Shown one piece after another: positions 27,871-36,274 of a stretch of DNA of 64,000 nt. The notes below the pieces were generated by a model. It saw only the letters and a program-made list of their open reading frames with translations, searched no databases and was not told the origin of the DNA. This DNA is from an uncultured Cellulophaga sp. (GTDB lineage: Bacteria > Bacteroidota > Bacteroidia > Flavobacteriales > Flavobacteriaceae). The stretch spans positions 62,001-126,000 of the forward strand of contig CANLOV010000001.1 in NCBI GenBank assembly GCA_947492955.1, read 5' to 3'. The position numbers and the translations under genes are program-made. The first letter of the stretch is position 1. Every line of letters starts with the position of its first letter.

Positions 27871-28000
27871 AATGCCAACGCAGAGTTATGTGGAATCCAC
27901 AAATTTTTATGGAAATATAAGAAAAAACTTTTTTTTCAATGTATTGGGTATAAAAACTAGGCGCTAAACAAAGGCTTTTATAGGGGCTATTGTTGGCAAA
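27871..28000. repeat. Junction element J5
   Basis: Left core AATGCCAAC with GCAGAGTTATGTGG; right core GTTGGCAAA (27992-28000). It marks the low-coordinate border of the methionine synthase block; no complementary far core was found near 31740. Confidence 0.6.
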
Positions 28001-28068
28001 AGTTTTTATTATTAATTATCTTGGTAATATATGTAGATGTGTTTGCTTTAAGTAAATAATTAGCGGAA

Positions 28069-28905
28069 TTAAACTATAATATCTTTAGAATTAAACACCA
28101 ATTTAATCCCTACAATTAGCAACAATACAGCGAATGATTTTTTTAATGTTGCTGCGGGTAATTTATGTGCTAGTTTTGCTCCTACGCGTGCAGTGAAAAA
28201 GCTAGCTATACTCACACAAATAAACGCGTATACGTGCACAAAGCCTAATACCCCATTAGGTAATGTTTCTTTTACATTGGGATCAAGAAATTGTCCAAAA
28301 ATAAGAAACCCAATAGCCCCAGCACTAGCGATAGGTAAACCACAGGCAGCAGAAGTACCCACTGCATTCTGAATTTTTAAACCATAGTTACTTAATAACG
28401 GTACAGTTAATGTGCCTCCGCCAATACCAAAAATAGCCGAAATAACACCTATAAATGCGCCTAAGCCAGTTTGCCCTACAGGGGAAGGGAGTTTGCTAAA
28501 ATCGTTTTCTTCTAGGCCTTTATTTTTCATAAATAACATTTTTAAACCGACTAGAAAAGCACCAACACCAATTATTACTTGAAGTGAATTGCCTTGAATA
28601 ACAGAGGCAACGCCTGCACCAAGCAATGAACCCATTACCAATCCTGGTGCCATACGTTTCCATACGCTCCAGTTAACAGCATCTCTACTGTTGTGTGCTC
28701 TAAGTGAACTAATAGAAGTAACAATAATAGTAGCAAGAGAAGTGCCAACACCAATATGTGTAAGTGCAGCATTAGGAACACCTTGTGCTTTAAAAATGTA
28801 AATTAATGCAGGTACTATTATCATGCCGCCACCAATGCCAAACAAACCAGCAAGTAAGCCAGCAAAAGCACCAGCTACTAGATAGTAAATAATAAATATA
28901 TCCAT
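28069..28905 (-). CDS. TauE/SafE-family anion permease
   Basis: 278 residues with about eight membrane segments in two homologous halves. Each half has the family motif: 'GLLAGLFGIGGGMIIVPALI' near residue 15 and 'AIFGIGGGTLTVPLL' near 160. The family exports sulfite, sulfoacetate or related anions across the inner membrane. Its position after the folate-independent methionine synthase pair suggests a link with sulfur metabolism; the substrate is unproven. Confidence 0.85.
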   Translation of the reverse strand: MDIFIIYYLVAGAFAGLLAGLFGIGGGMIIVPALIYIFKAQGVPNAALTHIGVGTSLATIIVTSISSLRAHNSRDAVNWSVWKRMAPGLVMGSLLGAGVASVIQGNSLQVIIGVGAFLVGLKMLFMKNKGLEENDFSKLPSPVGQTGLGAFIGVISAIFGIGGGTLTVPLLSNYGLKIQNAVGTSAACGLPIASAGAIGFLIFGQFLDPNVKETLPNGVLGFVHVYAFICVSIASFFTARVGAKLAHKLPAATLKKSFAVLLLIVGIKLVFNSKDIIV

Positions 28906-28996
28906 AAGTAAATTAAAATTGTATTATTTATAGACCTCTATTTAACGAAATAAAACGTTAAAAAAGGAAACCTATATTATGATTTATAAATAGTAA

Positions 28997-30025
28997 TTAA
29001 AGCGCCAGTTCTTTGCGTATAATTTCTGCCCCTTTGCTTAATGCACTTAATTTACCTGTTGCTATGTTTCGAGATAGCGGAGCCATTCCACAATTTGTAC
29101 TAGGGTACAGGTTTTTTGGGTCTACAAACTCAAGAGCTTTACGTAATGTATCTGCTACTTCTTTGGGAGTTTCTATTTTGTTAGTTGCCACATCAATTGC
29201 ACCGACCATTACTTTTTTACCACGAATAAGTTCCATTAAATTAAATGGTACATGTGAGTTATGACATTCTAATGATACGATGTCAATACTAGAATTTTGA
29301 ATTTTAGGAAAAATTTCTTCGTATTGGCGCCATTCTGAACCCAATGTCTTTTTCCAGTCATTATTAGCTTTTATTCCATAACCGTAGCAGATATGTATTG
29401 CAGTTTCGCAATTTAAACCCTCAATAGCTCTTTCTAATATTGATATTCCCCAATCATTTACTTCCTCAAAAAAAACATTAAATGCTGGTTCATCAAACTG
29501 AATAATATCTACACCTGCATCTTGCAGTTCTCTTGCTTCTTTATTGAGTGCTTTTGCAAATTCCCATGCCAATTTTTCTCGGCTTTTATAATGGTTATCG
29601 TACAATGTATCTACCATTGTCATAGGTCCTGGTAATGCCCATTTTATAGGTTTATTAGTCTGCTTGCGTAAAAATTTAGCATCATTAACAAAAACTCCTT
29701 TTTTACGTGTAACCTCGTCTACAATAACGGGAACACTGGCATTATAACGGTTACGAATTTTTACGGTTTTACGGTTTTTAAAATCTACACCACTTAAATG
29801 CTCTATAAAAGTAGTTACAAAATGTTGGCGTGTTTGCTCACCATCACTAATAATATCAATCCCTGCTAATTGTTGTTCTTGTAAAGAAACACGCAAAGCA
29901 TCTTGTTTTCCTTCCAATAATTTATGGTCTTCTAATTTCCAAGGCGACCAAAGTTTTTCGGGTGTTGCCAACCAAGCAGGTTTGGGTAAACTTCCAACAG
30001 TTGATGTTGGTAATAATTTTTTCAT
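28997..30025 (-). CDS. mesD: Core-MetE-type, folate-independent methionine synthase (MesD-like)
   Basis: 342 residues, equal to the C-terminal catalytic domain of MetE and without its N-terminal folate-binding half. Start 'PTSTVGSLPKPAWL', 'GIDIISDGEQTRQHF', 'GPMTMVDTLYD', 'VDIIQFDEPAFN', a His and Cys of the zinc site ('ETAIHICYGYG', 'LECHNSH', 'STNCGMAPL'). Short MetE proteins paired with a DUF1852 gene are the MesD type known in Acinetobacter, in which the methyl donor is not folate and oxygen is needed. The DUF1852 gene lies 25 bp upstream in the same operon, which supports the MesD assignment. Confidence 0.8.
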   Translation of the reverse strand: MKKLLPTSTVGSLPKPAWLATPEKLWSPWKLEDHKLLEGKQDALRVSLQEQQLAGIDIISDGEQTRQHFVTTFIEHLSGVDFKNRKTVKIRNRYNASVPVIVDEVTRKKGVFVNDAKFLRKQTNKPIKWALPGPMTMVDTLYDNHYKSREKLAWEFAKALNKEARELQDAGVDIIQFDEPAFNVFFEEVNDWGISILERAIEGLNCETAIHICYGYGIKANNDWKKTLGSEWRQYEEIFPKIQNSSIDIVSLECHNSHVPFNLMELIRGKKVMVGAIDVATNKIETPKEVADTLRKALEFVDPKNLYPSTNCGMAPLSRNIATGKLSALSKGAEIIRKELAL

Positions 30026-30050
30026 AATAAATAATAATGTGTTGTATTGA

Positions 30051-31097
30051 TTAAATAGTGAAATTAGCAGACCACTGTTCTAATAAATTTTTATAAGGCT
30101 TAATAAAATGTTGCTCTGCATATTTACCTTGCTCAATTCCTAATTGGGTACGCTCTTCTCTATCGTATAAAATTTTTGTTAAAGAATAATCTTTATTTTC
30201 TAAACTAGGATTATAGCACAGCCCTGCAACAGCATTAGCATTATAAATTTCTGGTCTATAAATTTTTTGGAAAGTTTCCATTGTACTAATGGTACTAATT
30301 AATTCTAGGTTTGTATAATCAGTTAATAAATCTCCAAAGAAGTAAAATGCCAAAGGAGCAATGCTATTAGGAGGTATAAAATAGCGAACCTTTAAGCCCA
30401 TTTTTTTAAAATATGCTTCTGTTAAGGAAGATTTGTTGCTGTGGTATTCAAAACCTAATATAGGATGATGATTACCTGTACGATGATATGTTTTGTTACT
30501 AGATACACTTAAACATATAACAGGCTGTTTTGCAAAGTGTTTTTTGTAAGCTTCAGAATTTGTAAAACACTTAAATATATTACCGTGTAGTTCTCCAAAA
30601 TTATCAGGAATGCTATAGTTGTCTTTATCCTTATTGTGTTCTGTAAGTAAAACACTAAAATCATAATCGCGCACATAAGAAGAAAAGTTATTTCCAACAA
30701 TACCTTCAAAACGTTTACCTGTTTTATGGTCGTTAATATGTGTTTTTAAAACCTCAATCGATGGAAATGTTTTGCCGCTACCATCAATATCTATAGCAAC
30801 AGAAATAATTTCTAGTTCAACTGAATACCTATCGAGATTAGGGTTATCCCATTTTGCCATGCTATTAAAACGATTATTAATCATTTGAATAGTGTTGCGT
30901 AAGTTTTCCTTACGGTTTTTTCCTCTTGCTAGGTTTGCAAAGTTGGTTGTTGTACGTGTACTAGTAGATGGAATATAGTTTTCGTTGAAATAATTACTCT
31001 TTATTATAAATACAACATTGTTCTTACTTGTATTCCGAGTGCGTTTAATGACATTCTTTTCGTTTGTTTCTAAATTTTTTAGTACGACCGATTTCAT
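30051..31097 (-). CDS. mesX: DUF1852 / MesX-like methionine synthesis partner
   Basis: 348 residues, cytoplasmic, first gene of the operon. It matches DUF1852 ('STSTRTTTNFANLARGKNRK', 'MINNRFNSMAKWDNPNLDRY', 'GNHHPILGFEYHS'). DUF1852 (MesX) is encoded beside MesD and is needed for its activity; the biochemical role of MesX is not settled. It is transcribed divergently from the Lrp-type gene, with three related AT-rich repeats in the shared promoter region. Confidence 0.8.
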   Translation of the reverse strand: MKSVVLKNLETNEKNVIKRTRNTSKNNVVFIIKSNYFNENYIPSTSTRTTTNFANLARGKNRKENLRNTIQMINNRFNSMAKWDNPNLDRYSVELEIISVAIDIDGSGKTFPSIEVLKTHINDHKTGKRFEGIVGNNFSSYVRDYDFSVLLTEHNKDKDNYSIPDNFGELHGNIFKCFTNSEAYKKHFAKQPVICLSVSSNKTYHRTGNHHPILGFEYHSNKSSLTEAYFKKMGLKVRYFIPPNSIAPLAFYFFGDLLTDYTNLELISTISTMETFQKIYRPEIYNANAVAGLCYNPSLENKDYSLTKILYDREERTQLGIEQGKYAEQHFIKPYKNLLEQWSANFTI

Positions 31098-31139
31098 CTG
31101 ACAATAGTTATAGTTTTTATGTCTTACAAAATTGGATAT

Positions 31140-31219
31140 AAAAGATTAATTATTTTAAATAAGGTTTGAAATTAGATTATTTATCTTTTTAGTGTATTAT
31201 TGTAGATAATTAATCTTTT
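31140..31219. promoter_or_regulatory. Candidate Lrp/AsnC operator region between mesX and the regulator
   Basis: AAAAGATTAATTAT (31140-31153) and its perfect reverse complement ATAATTAATCTTTT (31206-31219) flank a third related copy, ATTATTTATCTTTTT (31176-31190). Spaced, partly symmetric AT-rich sites between divergent genes suit an Lrp-family octamer. This is inferred from sequence only. Confidence 0.55.
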
Positions 31220-31232
31220 TGTTGATGTAGAA

Positions 31233-31718
31233 ATGAAAAAAACAGATAATTATTCTTTAGAAAACTTAGATATGATTGATTTGAAGTTGCTTAGAATACT
31301 TCAAAAAGACGCTAAATTAACAACTAAAGAAATAGCGGCTCGTGTAAATTTATCTCCTACACCTGTTTATGAAAGAATTAGAAGACTCGAAAAAGAAGGA
31401 CTAATAGAAAAGTACACCGCTATTGTAAATGCAGAAAAAGTTGGCAAACAATTAACTGTATTTTGTAATATTACTTTAAAGGAGCACACCAAAGAAATAG
31501 GAAATAAGTTTGTAAAAGATATAGTATCACTTAAAGAAGTGGTCGAATGTTATAATATTTCGGGTGATTATGATTTTTTACTAAAAATTATGGTTGAAGA
31601 TATGAAGCACTATCAATCTTTTGTGATTAATGAATTAGGCTCTGTAAAAAATATTGGAAGTGCACATAGCACTTTTGTTATTGGTGTAATAAAACATAGC
31701 TACGCTGTGCCTATATAA
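31233..31718 (+). CDS. Lrp/AsnC-family transcriptional regulator
   Basis: 161 residues. N-terminal HTH 'LKLLRILQKDAKLTTKEIAA' and 'RVNLSPTPVYERIRRLEKEG'; C-terminal RAM (ACT-like) ligand domain 'ECYNISGDYDFLLKIMVEDM'. These proteins sense amino acids, often Leu or Met. It is the only plus-strand gene in the 22.6-52.2 kb block and is divergent from the mesX-mesD-tauE operon, which it probably controls. Confidence 0.88.
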   Translation: MKKTDNYSLENLDMIDLKLLRILQKDAKLTTKEIAARVNLSPTPVYERIRRLEKEGLIEKYTAIVNAEKVGKQLTVFCNITLKEHTKEIGNKFVKDIVSLKEVVECYNISGDYDFLLKIMVEDMKHYQSFVINELGSVKNIGSAHSTFVIGVIKHSYAVPI

Positions 31719-31741
31719 TTTTGGGTTTAGGTTAGAGAATG

Positions 31742-31876
31742 GAATTTATCGCAGCGCTATGTGGTTTGTTGCGCGTTTAAAGCACCTAATTTAGCAAATA
31801 CAAACCGAATAGAAAATCTGTGAGGGTTTTCAGAAATAGGCTTTAACTAGCATGAATTATGCATATTGTTAGCTTT
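31742..31876. repeat. Junction element J6
   Basis: The left end is worn (ATC instead of AAC) but is followed by the GCAGCGCTATGTGG block. Right core GTTAGCTTT (31868-31876) is the perfect complement of AAAGCTAAC at 32336-32344. Confidence 0.65.
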
Positions 31877-32327
31877 TGTTATTATTAGATTCAATTATTT
31901 GTTTCACATAGTCTTCCAACTCTTCTTTTTCCTTATTGGTCATTTCGTTTTCAGGAATCATATAAAATTCAGTTATCTCTTTTGCAGTTAAATTCCCTTT
32001 TGATTTCAAGAACTTTACCTGATTTATGAAATCATCAGCTTTTTTCTCAAAGAGAATACCTCTTGATATAGCTTCTTTATTTCCGTTTATTATTCTATTC
32101 CTTTCATCTTTATTTAAGTCAGAAGTTAAGTAAGTTGTGTCAACTGCAACTTTATTCTCAAAATTTTCATTAATTTTCCCTTTCCCATTACAGTAAGCAC
32201 ATTCACCAGGTTTCCATTTGAGTTTTTTATTCAATCTTCTTATATCTTCCCAATCTACATTTCCTTTTCCAAGACATCTTGGACAATCTATTTTTTTCTT
32301 ATTAAATATTTCTCTTATAAAGTTCAT
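31869..32327 (-). CDS. Cassette-borne DnaJ-type zinc-finger protein
   Basis: 152 residues, no signal peptide. Two CxxCxGxG motifs, 'CPRCLGKGNV' (about residue 14) and 'CAYCNGKGKI' (about 43), match the DnaJ central zinc-finger; one zinc site is expected. The C-terminal part is charged and helical ('ITEFYMIPENEMTNKEKEEL'). Function is unknown. The stop codon and last two codons lie within the core site; the unit has perfect 9/9 cores. Confidence 0.65.
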   Translation of the reverse strand: MNFIREIFNKKKIDCPRCLGKGNVDWEDIRRLNKKLKWKPGECAYCNGKGKINENFENKVAVDTTYLTSDLNKDERNRIINGNKEAISRGILFEKKADDFINQVKFLKSKGNLTAKEITEFYMIPENEMTNKEKEELEDYVKQIIESNNNKS

Positions 32328-32335
32328 CTATCAAT

Positions 32336-32462
32336 AAAGCTAACGCAGCGCTATGTGCAGTCCGTGAATTTTTATGGAAATATAAGAAAAAACTCTTTCT
32401 GTTTTTTTAATGCATTGGGAATGAAAATTAGACCCAAATTAACTTTAGCCGTTGTTGGTAGT
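32336..32462. repeat. Junction element J7
   Basis: Left core AAAGCTAAC, then GCAGCGCTATGTGCAGTCCG and the AT-rich arm. Right core GTTGGTAGT (32454-32462) pairs 8/9 with ACTGCCAAC (33048-33056). Confidence 0.7.
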
Positions 32463-32469
32463 AGTTTAT

Positions 32470-33036
32470 TTATTTGCTCTTTATCGGGTTTCTTTGAAGA
32501 TGTTTTAATTTTTTTCCTGCTAATTCTTTTCGGCCAATAGATTTAAAACCAAACTTTAAATACAGTTTTTCCGCATTCGGATTATCTTCATCTACAAGTA
32601 AACCTAATGTGTGTTCTTTAAATTGTATACTATTAATTACGAAGTCTAGTAGCTTAGACCCGATTCCTTTTCCTTGGCAATTAGGATTAACACCAAAAGA
32701 ATCGATATAAAATTCTCCCTTCTGAGTTTCATTTTCGGGGCTAAAAGTCTCATTATAATGTTCTCTTATATATTTTATTATGGGCTTTCTAAGTTTAGTT
32801 AACTCAGCTCCGTTATAAATATTTATAGAGCCTTCAATTCTTCTTTTATTTTCTGCTACAAAACAATTCTCGTAAGAATATTGATTTCCTTTATTTTCAA
32901 CAAAATAGAGTAAAAAATTTTTCGCTTCCTCTTTATCTTTCATTCTGATAAATTCATAGAGAATCTCCTCCATTGCTAAAAATAAGTTTTCGGTAATTTC
33001 AACAGAGTCCTCTATTTTTGCTTTTCGAATTATCAT
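32470..33036 (-). CDS. GNAT-family N-acetyltransferase
   Basis: 188 residues from the ATG at 33036 ('MIIRKAKIEDSVEITENLF'); an upstream TTG at 33045 lies by the core site. The acetyl-CoA-binding loop is 'NPNCQGKGIGSKLLDFVI', followed by 'LGLLVDEDNPNAEKLYLKFG' and 'FKSIGRKELAG'. GNAT enzymes acetylate amines of small molecules or proteins; the substrate is unknown. GNATs are common integron-cassette cargo. Single-gene unit. Confidence 0.85.
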   Translation of the reverse strand: MIIRKAKIEDSVEITENLFLAMEEILYEFIRMKDKEEAKNFLLYFVENKGNQYSYENCFVAENKRRIEGSINIYNGAELTKLRKPIIKYIREHYNETFSPENETQKGEFYIDSFGVNPNCQGKGIGSKLLDFVINSIQFKEHTLGLLVDEDNPNAEKLYLKFGFKSIGRKELAGKKLKHLQRNPIKSK

Positions 33037-33047
33037 TTTTTCCAATT

Positions 33048-33235
33048 ACTGCCAACGGCTTCGTATATGATTAGTACGGAAATAAGTAAGCAATTGATTT
33101 CCGATTATGCACTTAGCCAAAACTTTTTCTTTTGTTTTAACTTTTCATTATTTAAATCTAAATCAAAAGATTTAGTGACATTACAAACAAACACAAACTT
33201 TTATAACCGTCTTAAAAGACCTTATTGTTGTAAGG
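33048..33235. repeat. Junction element J8 (different arm sequence)
   Basis: Left core ACTGCCAAC followed by GGCTTCGTATATGATTAG, so it does not carry the CGCAGCGC arm. The internal repeat AATCTAAATCAAAAGATT is short. Right core GTTGTAAGG (33227-33235) pairs 8/9 with ACTTACAAC (33832-33840). Confidence 0.65.
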
Positions 33236-33239
33236 CGTT

Positions 33240-33815
33240 TTATCTAAATTGTTTAGGTTTCATCTGCTTATTAGCGTTTTCAATAATCTCCACAATTCTT
33301 TTGGTTTTAGTTTCATCTCTCTTAGCTGAAACTATCCAGTATAATAGTATTTTTTTTGCCGATTTGGAGAGGTTTTCAAAGTATTCTTTTGCTACTTTAT
33401 TGTGTTTAAGTTCTTGTTCTAATTCTTTTGGAACTTCTAGATTTTCAACTGAATCTAGTATAGTCCAAGAACCATTTTCTTTTGCAATTTCAATACTCTT
33501 AAACCCCGCATCTCTCATTAATCCTTGTTCGATAAGACTTTTAACTTTGTCTTTATTAACTTTTGACCAATTACTTTTAGGTTTTCTTTTACTGAAATAT
33601 TGTTTAAACCGTTCGTTGTCAATTGTCTTTTTTGTGCTGTCAATCCAGCCAAAACAAAGTGATTCGTCAACTGATTCCCTCCAGCTTAAATTAAAACTTG
33701 GGGAGCCTTTTTTATAAAAAATTAACCATACAGAATCCTTTTGTAAATGGTTCAATTTAAGCCATTCTCTCCATTCTTTTCTGTTCTTTAAATTTATTTC
33801 TTCGGCATTTTTCAT
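33240..33815 (-). CDS. YdeI/OmdA-family protein
   Basis: 191 residues, cytoplasmic. Family pattern: 'NRKEWREWLKLNHLQKDSVW', 'SWRESVDESLCFGWIDSTKK', 'QYFSKRKPKSNWSKVNKDKV' and a C-terminal 'YFENLSKSAKKILLYWIVSA'. Members (bacteriocin-protection/OmpD-associated, YdeI) are widespread, often on accessory DNA; the exact role is not established. Single-gene unit with 8/9 complementary cores. Confidence 0.85.
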   Translation of the reverse strand: MKNAEEINLKNRKEWREWLKLNHLQKDSVWLIFYKKGSPSFNLSWRESVDESLCFGWIDSTKKTIDNERFKQYFSKRKPKSNWSKVNKDKVKSLIEQGLMRDAGFKSIEIAKENGSWTILDSVENLEVPKELEQELKHNKVAKEYFENLSKSAKKILLYWIVSAKRDETKTKRIVEIIENANKQMKPKQFR

Positions 33816-33831
33816 TTTGGTTTCTCGAATG

Positions 33832-33925
33832 ACTTACAACGCAGCGCTATGTGAAGTCCGCTAATTTTTATGGGAATATAAGAAAAAACTTTTTTGTTTT
33901 TTTAATGTCCTTTATACAACTTAAG
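33832..33925. repeat. Junction element J9 (truncated)
   Basis: Left core ACTTACAAC, GCAGCGCTATGTGAAGTCCG and the AT-rich arm are present, but the copy stops at '..CTTTATACAAC' with no GTT core before the DUF4386 gene. Confidence 0.55.
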
Positions 33926-33936
33926 TTTGATTTTCA

Positions 33937-34617
33937 TTATTCATTCACCAAATCTACAGTGCTTTTAGTAGTGTCGAATCCCTTTGCCAGAAGCCATAGA
34001 GGCATAATTAATTCGAATAAGGCTCCTATATACAATAATTCATTTCCTAAAGGAACTCCCAGCAATTCGAGAAGCATCTTAATTAATAACGAAGTATAAC
34101 CTATAAAACCCAAAACGGATATTGCTCTAGGAATTAGTTTTGAAATATATAGTAAATAACAGAGTAACAAGCTTCCTATTCCCAATGAAATCATAGCCAT
34201 TTGAAATGCCGAAGAATAGATACTTTTTATTAACACTCCCAATGTTTCATAGTACGAAACATCGGTCACAGTCTTTGAATATTCTTCACTTAATGGAATA
34301 ATAGATAAAATACAGATTGAACTCACAAAAAGTAATACACTCTCAATGACTCTTGAGCTCATATATGCAAAGGCTATTTTTTTATTGTACCTTATTAAGG
34401 TGGGTAAAAACATTATTCCTATAGCAACCACTCCAACGTTATTTACTAGCTGAAGAACTGTTCCAAAAGCAATTTTGTTTTTGTTAGGAAAACTATTTTT
34501 AAGATACTCGGATGTGAATACAATCGACCTTATAAATTCATCTCCAATTAAAAATGTCAGTGTGGTAATTAAAAATAACGCACCAATGATTATAGTTGTT
34601 TTACGTTCAGTATTCAT
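33937..34617 (-). CDS. DUF4386 family membrane protein
   Basis: 226 residues with six predicted membrane segments ('IIIGALFLITTLTFLIG', 'LQLVNNVGVVAIGIMFLPTL', 'VIESVLLFVSSI', 'LGFIGYTSLLIKMLLELLGV' and others), fitting DUF4386. Function is unknown. Its low-coordinate side abuts J9; the high-coordinate side (34618-34740) lacks a junction copy, so this unit is not cleanly bounded. Confidence 0.75.
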   Translation of the reverse strand: MNTERKTTIIIGALFLITTLTFLIGDEFIRSIVFTSEYLKNSFPNKNKIAFGTVLQLVNNVGVVAIGIMFLPTLIRYNKKIAFAYMSSRVIESVLLFVSSICILSIIPLSEEYSKTVTDVSYYETLGVLIKSIYSSAFQMAMISLGIGSLLLCYLLYISKLIPRAISVLGFIGYTSLLIKMLLELLGVPLGNELLYIGALFELIMPLWLLAKGFDTTKSTVDLVNE

Positions 34618-34740
34618 CTTTGATTAGTTTTAAAGATGACGATAGAACTTGCTTATTGTTACACGAACTTTAAAACTTATCAAGTTACCACCCAAAATTG
34701 ATGCGGGTGTATCATTAGTAAACTTCTGGAGCTCTGATAA

Positions 34741-34761
34741 ATTATACACATTGTTGCACTT
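34741..34761. repeat. Right-end remnant of a junction element (J10)
   Basis: 'ATACACATT' followed by core GTTGCACTT (34753-34761), matching the common right end TATAC..NNTGTT. No complementary far core was found beyond the next gene. Confidence 0.4.
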
Positions 34762-34772
34762 TCGTACTTTTC

Positions 34773-35063
34773 TTATCCTTCATTAATCAATCTAGATAAA
34801 CCTGTGTATGGTTTTAATTCCATTAATTCAAAACCAATTATATGTTTCTGTACCAGGGGCAATTTTTGTAATATTTGTTCTGCTATTTCCTTGCTTTCAC
34901 ATTCAAGAATTAGAACAGCGTCTTTATTTTCGGTAAAATAAATCTCGCGTAGAATGTCTGATAACATTAATGTATAAACTGATTTTGCCTCTTCAATCAG
35001 TGTATTACTTTCATTTTTCCAATTAACTGGTTTCAGTTCCTTTTCTATGGCTAATATTTTCAT
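34773..35063 (-). CDS. Small YCII/muconolactone-isomerase-like protein
   Basis: 96 residues. Single ferredoxin-like alpha-beta barrel layout: strand 'MKILAIEKEL', helix 'EAKSVYTLMLSDIL', strand 'DAVLILECES', helix 'EIAEQILQKLPLV', strand 'IIGFELMELKPY'. This resembles YCII/DUF3303 dimeric barrels. Function is unknown. Confidence 0.5.
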   Translation of the reverse strand: MKILAIEKELKPVNWKNESNTLIEEAKSVYTLMLSDILREIYFTENKDAVLILECESKEIAEQILQKLPLVQKHIIGFELMELKPYTGLSRLINEG

Positions 35064-35220
35064 ACGTATAATGCTATTGTTGTTACATAGTTAATGAAAG
35101 CTTGTGTTGTTAAATTACAATTGATGTTATTCCTTTTTCTGTTAATTCTTTCTTCGTTTGAGAAATTTTAACCTTAACATCTTTATTCTAATTTATATAT
35201 TCATTCTTTAACATTTTAGT

Positions 35221-35350
35221 TTAAAATACTTCAGCTAATCTACCAAAACAAGTCGCTTTTACACAATCATTACTTACCAATCCTACAATTACTAATAAAT
35301 CTATTTTTAAATCAATAAGGATTTTTTTCAAATCTGTTCCTTGAAATATA
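35221..35350 (-). pseudogene. Isochorismatase/cysteine-hydrolase remnant
   Basis: The minus strand reads 'IFQGTDLKKILIDLKIDLLV' and then 'IVGLVSNDCVKATCFGRLAE' to a stop at 35221. The 'GTDL...L' and 'VGLVSNDCVKAT' blocks, with the nucleophilic Cys, are the C-terminal half of isochorismatase-like hydrolases. The N-terminal half with the catalytic Asp is absent and no start codon is present, so this is a gene fragment. Confidence 0.6.
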
Positions 35351-35475
35351 TTTAAATGTACGATAATACAACTGTTTTGTGTGTAAAAAGTAGTGTATTG
35401 TACTCTCAGACTTTTCAGTTTGGGACTGACGCTAAATTTATAAAAATCACTTTATATTAAGTGTATATACTGCTA

Positions 35476-35496
35476 TTTTTTATATACGTTGGTAGT
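35476..35496. repeat. Right-end remnant of a junction element (J11)
   Basis: 'TTTTTTATATAC' followed by core GTTGGTAGT (35488-35496). It is like the right ends at 40893 and 47164, but no left core or hairpin is recognisable. Confidence 0.4.
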
Positions 35497-35520
35497 AAGT
35501 TATTTTATATATTACTTCCT

Positions 35521-36102
35521 TTATTTAGCCATTAGACCTAGTTTTTCAACTTTTTTCAGCCATTTTGCTCTAAAATTTTCTTTAGAAAGTCTTAAAGGAC
35601 CAATAGTTGTAATTCTTACCTTTTTTACACCAATAAAGTTCATTGTTAATTTTTTCATTGCCTTATGACTAGGGCTTGAATAAAACCATTTGTAATACCA
35701 GCTTGGTTGGTCTAATGTACAGATTATCCTAGCGGTTTTATTTGTAAAAAGTTTATCCCACCATATAGAATCTTTCCTTTTGCTAAATGCAAACCCTGGA
35801 AGTAATACTCTATCTAAAAAGCCTTTCATAATTGCTGGTACTGAGCCCCACCAAACAGGATAAACCCAAACTAAATGGTTTGCCCATTTTAATATTTCTT
35901 GACTTTTTAATAAATCTGGTTCAAGGTCAGTCCTTTTTCTATAACCAAATTGCAGGTTTGGATTAAAATTTAAATCTTGAATAATGATTTCTCGAATTTC
36001 AAAACCTGATGATTCAGCTCCTTTTTTATAAGCTTTCGCTATAGCGAAATTGTAGCTTTTTTTATCTGGATGACCGATTATTAATGCTACCCGTTTACTC
36101 AT
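35521..36102 (-). CDS. Flavodoxin-fold NAD(P)H-dependent oxidoreductase
   Basis: 193 residues. MdaB/KefF/NQO-type flavoprotein: 'ALIIGHPDKKSYNFAIAKAY', 'HLVWVYPVWWGSVPAIMKGF' (FMN/quinone site), 'FLDRVLLPGFAF' and a C-terminal 'NFRAKWLKKVEKLG'. It transfers hydride from NAD(P)H to quinones or other acceptors. Last gene of a Crp-regulated-looking minus-strand run that includes two decayed membrane-protein genes. Confidence 0.87.
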   Translation of the reverse strand: MSKRVALIIGHPDKKSYNFAIAKAYKKGAESSGFEIREIIIQDLNFNPNLQFGYRKRTDLEPDLLKSQEILKWANHLVWVYPVWWGSVPAIMKGFLDRVLLPGFAFSKRKDSIWWDKLFTNKTARIICTLDQPSWYYKWFYSSPSHKAMKKLTMNFIGVKKVRITTIGPLRLSKENFRAKWLKKVEKLGLMAK

Positions 36103-36109
36103 TTGTGTA

Positions 36110-36268
36110 TTATTTTAAGGTTTCTAATATAGTTAAAATTCCAATTATTAATAAAATTACCCATCCAAGATGTTTTCCTTTTGTTGTAATAAAAACTAGA
36201 AGGGAAGCACAGAACATTGTTATTGTTGTAGATGTTAATATGAATTGAAATAACTCATTAGTTTGCAT
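36110..36268 (-). CDS. Small two-helix membrane protein
   Basis: 52 residues from ATG 36268. Two hydrophobic segments, 'TITMFCASLLVFITT' and 'WVILLIIGILTILET', are separated by 'KGKHLG'. It lies 7 bp before the oxidoreductase gene, so it is likely co-translated with it. No family is recognised. Confidence 0.55.
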   Translation of the reverse strand: MQTNELFQFILTSTTITMFCASLLVFITTKGKHLGWVILLIIGILTILETLK

Positions 36269-36274
36269 ATTATA

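Larger units (their letters stand above)
35064..35520. other. Gene-poor stretch with decayed coding remnants
   Basis: It holds an isochorismatase-like fragment (separate entry), a 34-codon tail-like frame with an in-frame TAG (minus, 35110-35214) that is not accepted as a gene, and the right end of junction J11. Confidence 0.5.

Noticed and set aside
34773-35063. Muconolactone isomerase assignment
   Set aside because: Only the barrel layout matches; no catabolic context, so it is described as YCII/isomerase-like only.
35110-35214. Short minus-strand frame with in-frame TAG
   Set aside because: Only 34 codons with a stop inside; cannot be told from chance or from a decayed tail.
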